From JBMNTQ01 sp050945815 (GTDB lineage Bacteria > Bacillota > Clostridia > Christensenellales > JBMNTQ01): a stretch of 5,167 nt of DNA. The stretch spans positions 1-5,167 of the forward strand of contig JBMNTQ010000150.1 in NCBI GenBank assembly GCA_050945815.1, given 5' to 3'. The notes below the pieces were generated by a model. That model did not search any database and had not been told where the DNA came from. It saw only the letters and a list, made by a program, of their open reading frames with translations. Position numbers and translations under genes: made by a program. Below, in pieces: positions 4,138 through 5,167 of this stretch (positions within the stretch are counted from its first letter, which is position 1; each line of letters starts with the position of its first letter).

Positions 4138-5167
4138 TCTACGTTCTCGAGAGGTTTACAACCCTGTTACGCATACCATGAGGGTAGTCCATTATCCTTG
4201 TGGTAAGTGTACCGCTTGCTTACATAATCATCAGGATAGCTGGCGTATTAGATTGCTTGAAACCTGTAATTTTTACGGCTCTTTTGTCTATGATACTCTA
4301 ACGTTTAGACAGTCGTCTATACCTATGGTTGATATTACGGATTTCTATGAAGAGGTAAAATTGCATAAAGATGCTATTTCTCCCCAATCTGTTAAATTAA
4401 TCGAACGGTATAGTCGTGGTTATTATGGTTGGCAAGTACCTTATGTAGATAGGTCTATTATTAGGGATTGGATACGAAATGCTCGTGAACTGTTTGTGTA
4501 CGACCATGGATATCGTCCCAAATGGAAATATATGGTTACTCTTGAATATGGTCCGAAATACTCTCGTCCTCACTTCCATTTAATGTTTTTTGGCATTAGT
4601 GCTGCTGACTATCGTAAATATCTCGGAAAGGTTTGGGAAGAAAAGTATGGTTTTACCAAATTTAATTTTATAACAGGCAATGACCGTGCTGATGCGTCTC
4701 GAATTAGTCGTTATATATCCAAGTATATTTCTAAAGGGTCCTGGGAAAGTCCACTTGTGTTAGACGGTATTCTTCCTAAGCCTTTCAGGTCTATCTCCCA
4801 TGGCATTGGGTCGGAGTATCTCCGCCATTCTAAATTTGATGTTTTTCGTTCATCTGTTGCTAAATTCCTTAAGTCTATTAAATCTAATATTAAACTTAAT
4901 AATGATAGCCGCACTGCTTACCCTCGTCTTGCTATTGATGGGGGTGTGCTTCAGAAGACCGATTTTTCTCTGACAGAAGCTGATATAAAAGCTTTATCTG
5001 TATATTATGATGACGGTGGTTATCCTCATGCACTACCACGTTATTACAAATCTAAAATACTCGATTTACATATACCTAACGTTTTATCTTATGCGGTACA
5101 AAATTATATATATGCGCATATTGACATGCAGCATAATAAGGCGTTGGCGCGGTTTGCCCTTAGCTTG
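4121..5167 (+). CDS. Replication initiator protein VP4 (HUH endonuclease, phiX174 gene A-like), 3'-truncated by the window
   Basis: This protein nicks the plus-strand origin, stays linked to the 5' end through tyrosine, and drives rolling-circle replication. The frame is open from ATG 4121 through the right edge (349 residues visible, no stop); ATG 4124 is an equally possible start. Signatures in order are: the N-terminal Cys motif PCGKCTAC (Cys 27, 30, 33), like the PCGQCxxC of gokushovirus VP4; motif 1, FVYDTLTF (55-62); an Arg/Trp-rich helix; motif 2, RPHFHLMFFG (149-158), with metal-binding His 151 and 153; the catalytic motif RYISKYISK (197-205), with Tyr 198 and 202 in the YxxxY spacing of phiX174 A; and PFRSISHGIGSEYL (221-234), a conserved VP4 block. 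It overlaps the 88-aa gene by 17 bases, suggesting coupled translation. All key catalytic residues are present. Confidence 0.95.
   Translation, partial: MMKCINLRSREVYNPVTHTMRVVHYPCGKCTACLHNHQDSWRIRLLETCNFYGSFVYDTLTFRQSSIPMVDITDFYEEVKLHKDAISPQSVKLIERYSRGYYGWQVPYVDRSIIRDWIRNARELFVYDHGYRPKWKYMVTLEYGPKYSRPHFHLMFFGISAADYRKYLGKVWEEKYGFTKFNFITGNDRADASRISRYISKYISKGSWESPLVLDGILPKPFRSISHGIGSEYLRHSKFDVFRSSVAKFLKSIKSNIKLNNDSRTAYPRLAIDGGVLQKTDFSLTEADIKALSVYYDDGGYPHALPRYYKSKILDLHIPNVLSYAVQNYIYAHIDMQHNKALARFALSL

Noticed and set aside
4397..4914. Minus-strand open frames (60 and 67 codons) opposite Rep
   Set aside because: They are antisense to the conserved HUH initiator and show no motifs or start signals.

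Overview
The window is most of the genome of a small single-stranded DNA phage of the family Microviridae. Two hallmark genes identify it. The first is a jelly-roll major capsid protein (VP1), open at the left edge. The second is a HUH-superfamily rolling-circle replication initiator (VP4/Rep), open at the right edge. A recognisable DNA pilot protein (VP2) lies between them. All seven genes are on the + strand. The coding sequence is AT-rich with many T-ending codons (GCT, GGT, CGT, GAT), as is common in ssDNA phages. The genes lack clear Shine-Dalgarno sequences, and the only good promoter candidate fits the Bacteroidetes form (TTTG ... TAnnTTTG). I therefore infer a Bacteroidetes host, probably from the gut. 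I do not assign a subfamily.

Layout. Bases 1-1151 encode the capsid protein without its N-terminus. Close behind are a 128-aa protein with a low-complexity Ala/Pro/Ser tail (1164-1550; possible scaffold or minor structural protein) and a 99-aa single-pass membrane protein with a short coiled coil (1562-1861). A strongly structured non-coding stretch (1862-2008) follows. It contains four successive hairpins and a site, AACTTG/AT, that matches the core of the phiX174 gene A nick site; I propose it as the replication origin. VP2 follows (2009-3013). A second non-coding stretch (3014-3219) holds a GC-rich structured island, a run of eight T and a Bacteroidetes-type promoter.

That promoter would drive a replication module of three small unrecognised proteins (124, 83 and 88 aa) and Rep. 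The last three genes of the module are tightly packed: a TAATG stop/start overlap, then a 17-base overlap into Rep. The 88-aa protein ends in a perfect sliding-clamp-binding pentapeptide, QLSLF, five residues before its C-terminus. This suggests that it contacts the host DnaN clamp during phage replication.

The two window ends do not join into a closed circle. A segment carrying the Rep C-terminus and the VP1 N-terminus (and possibly other genes, such as a VP3 scaffold) is missing. No tRNA, rRNA, CRISPR array, insertion sequence or integrase was seen.
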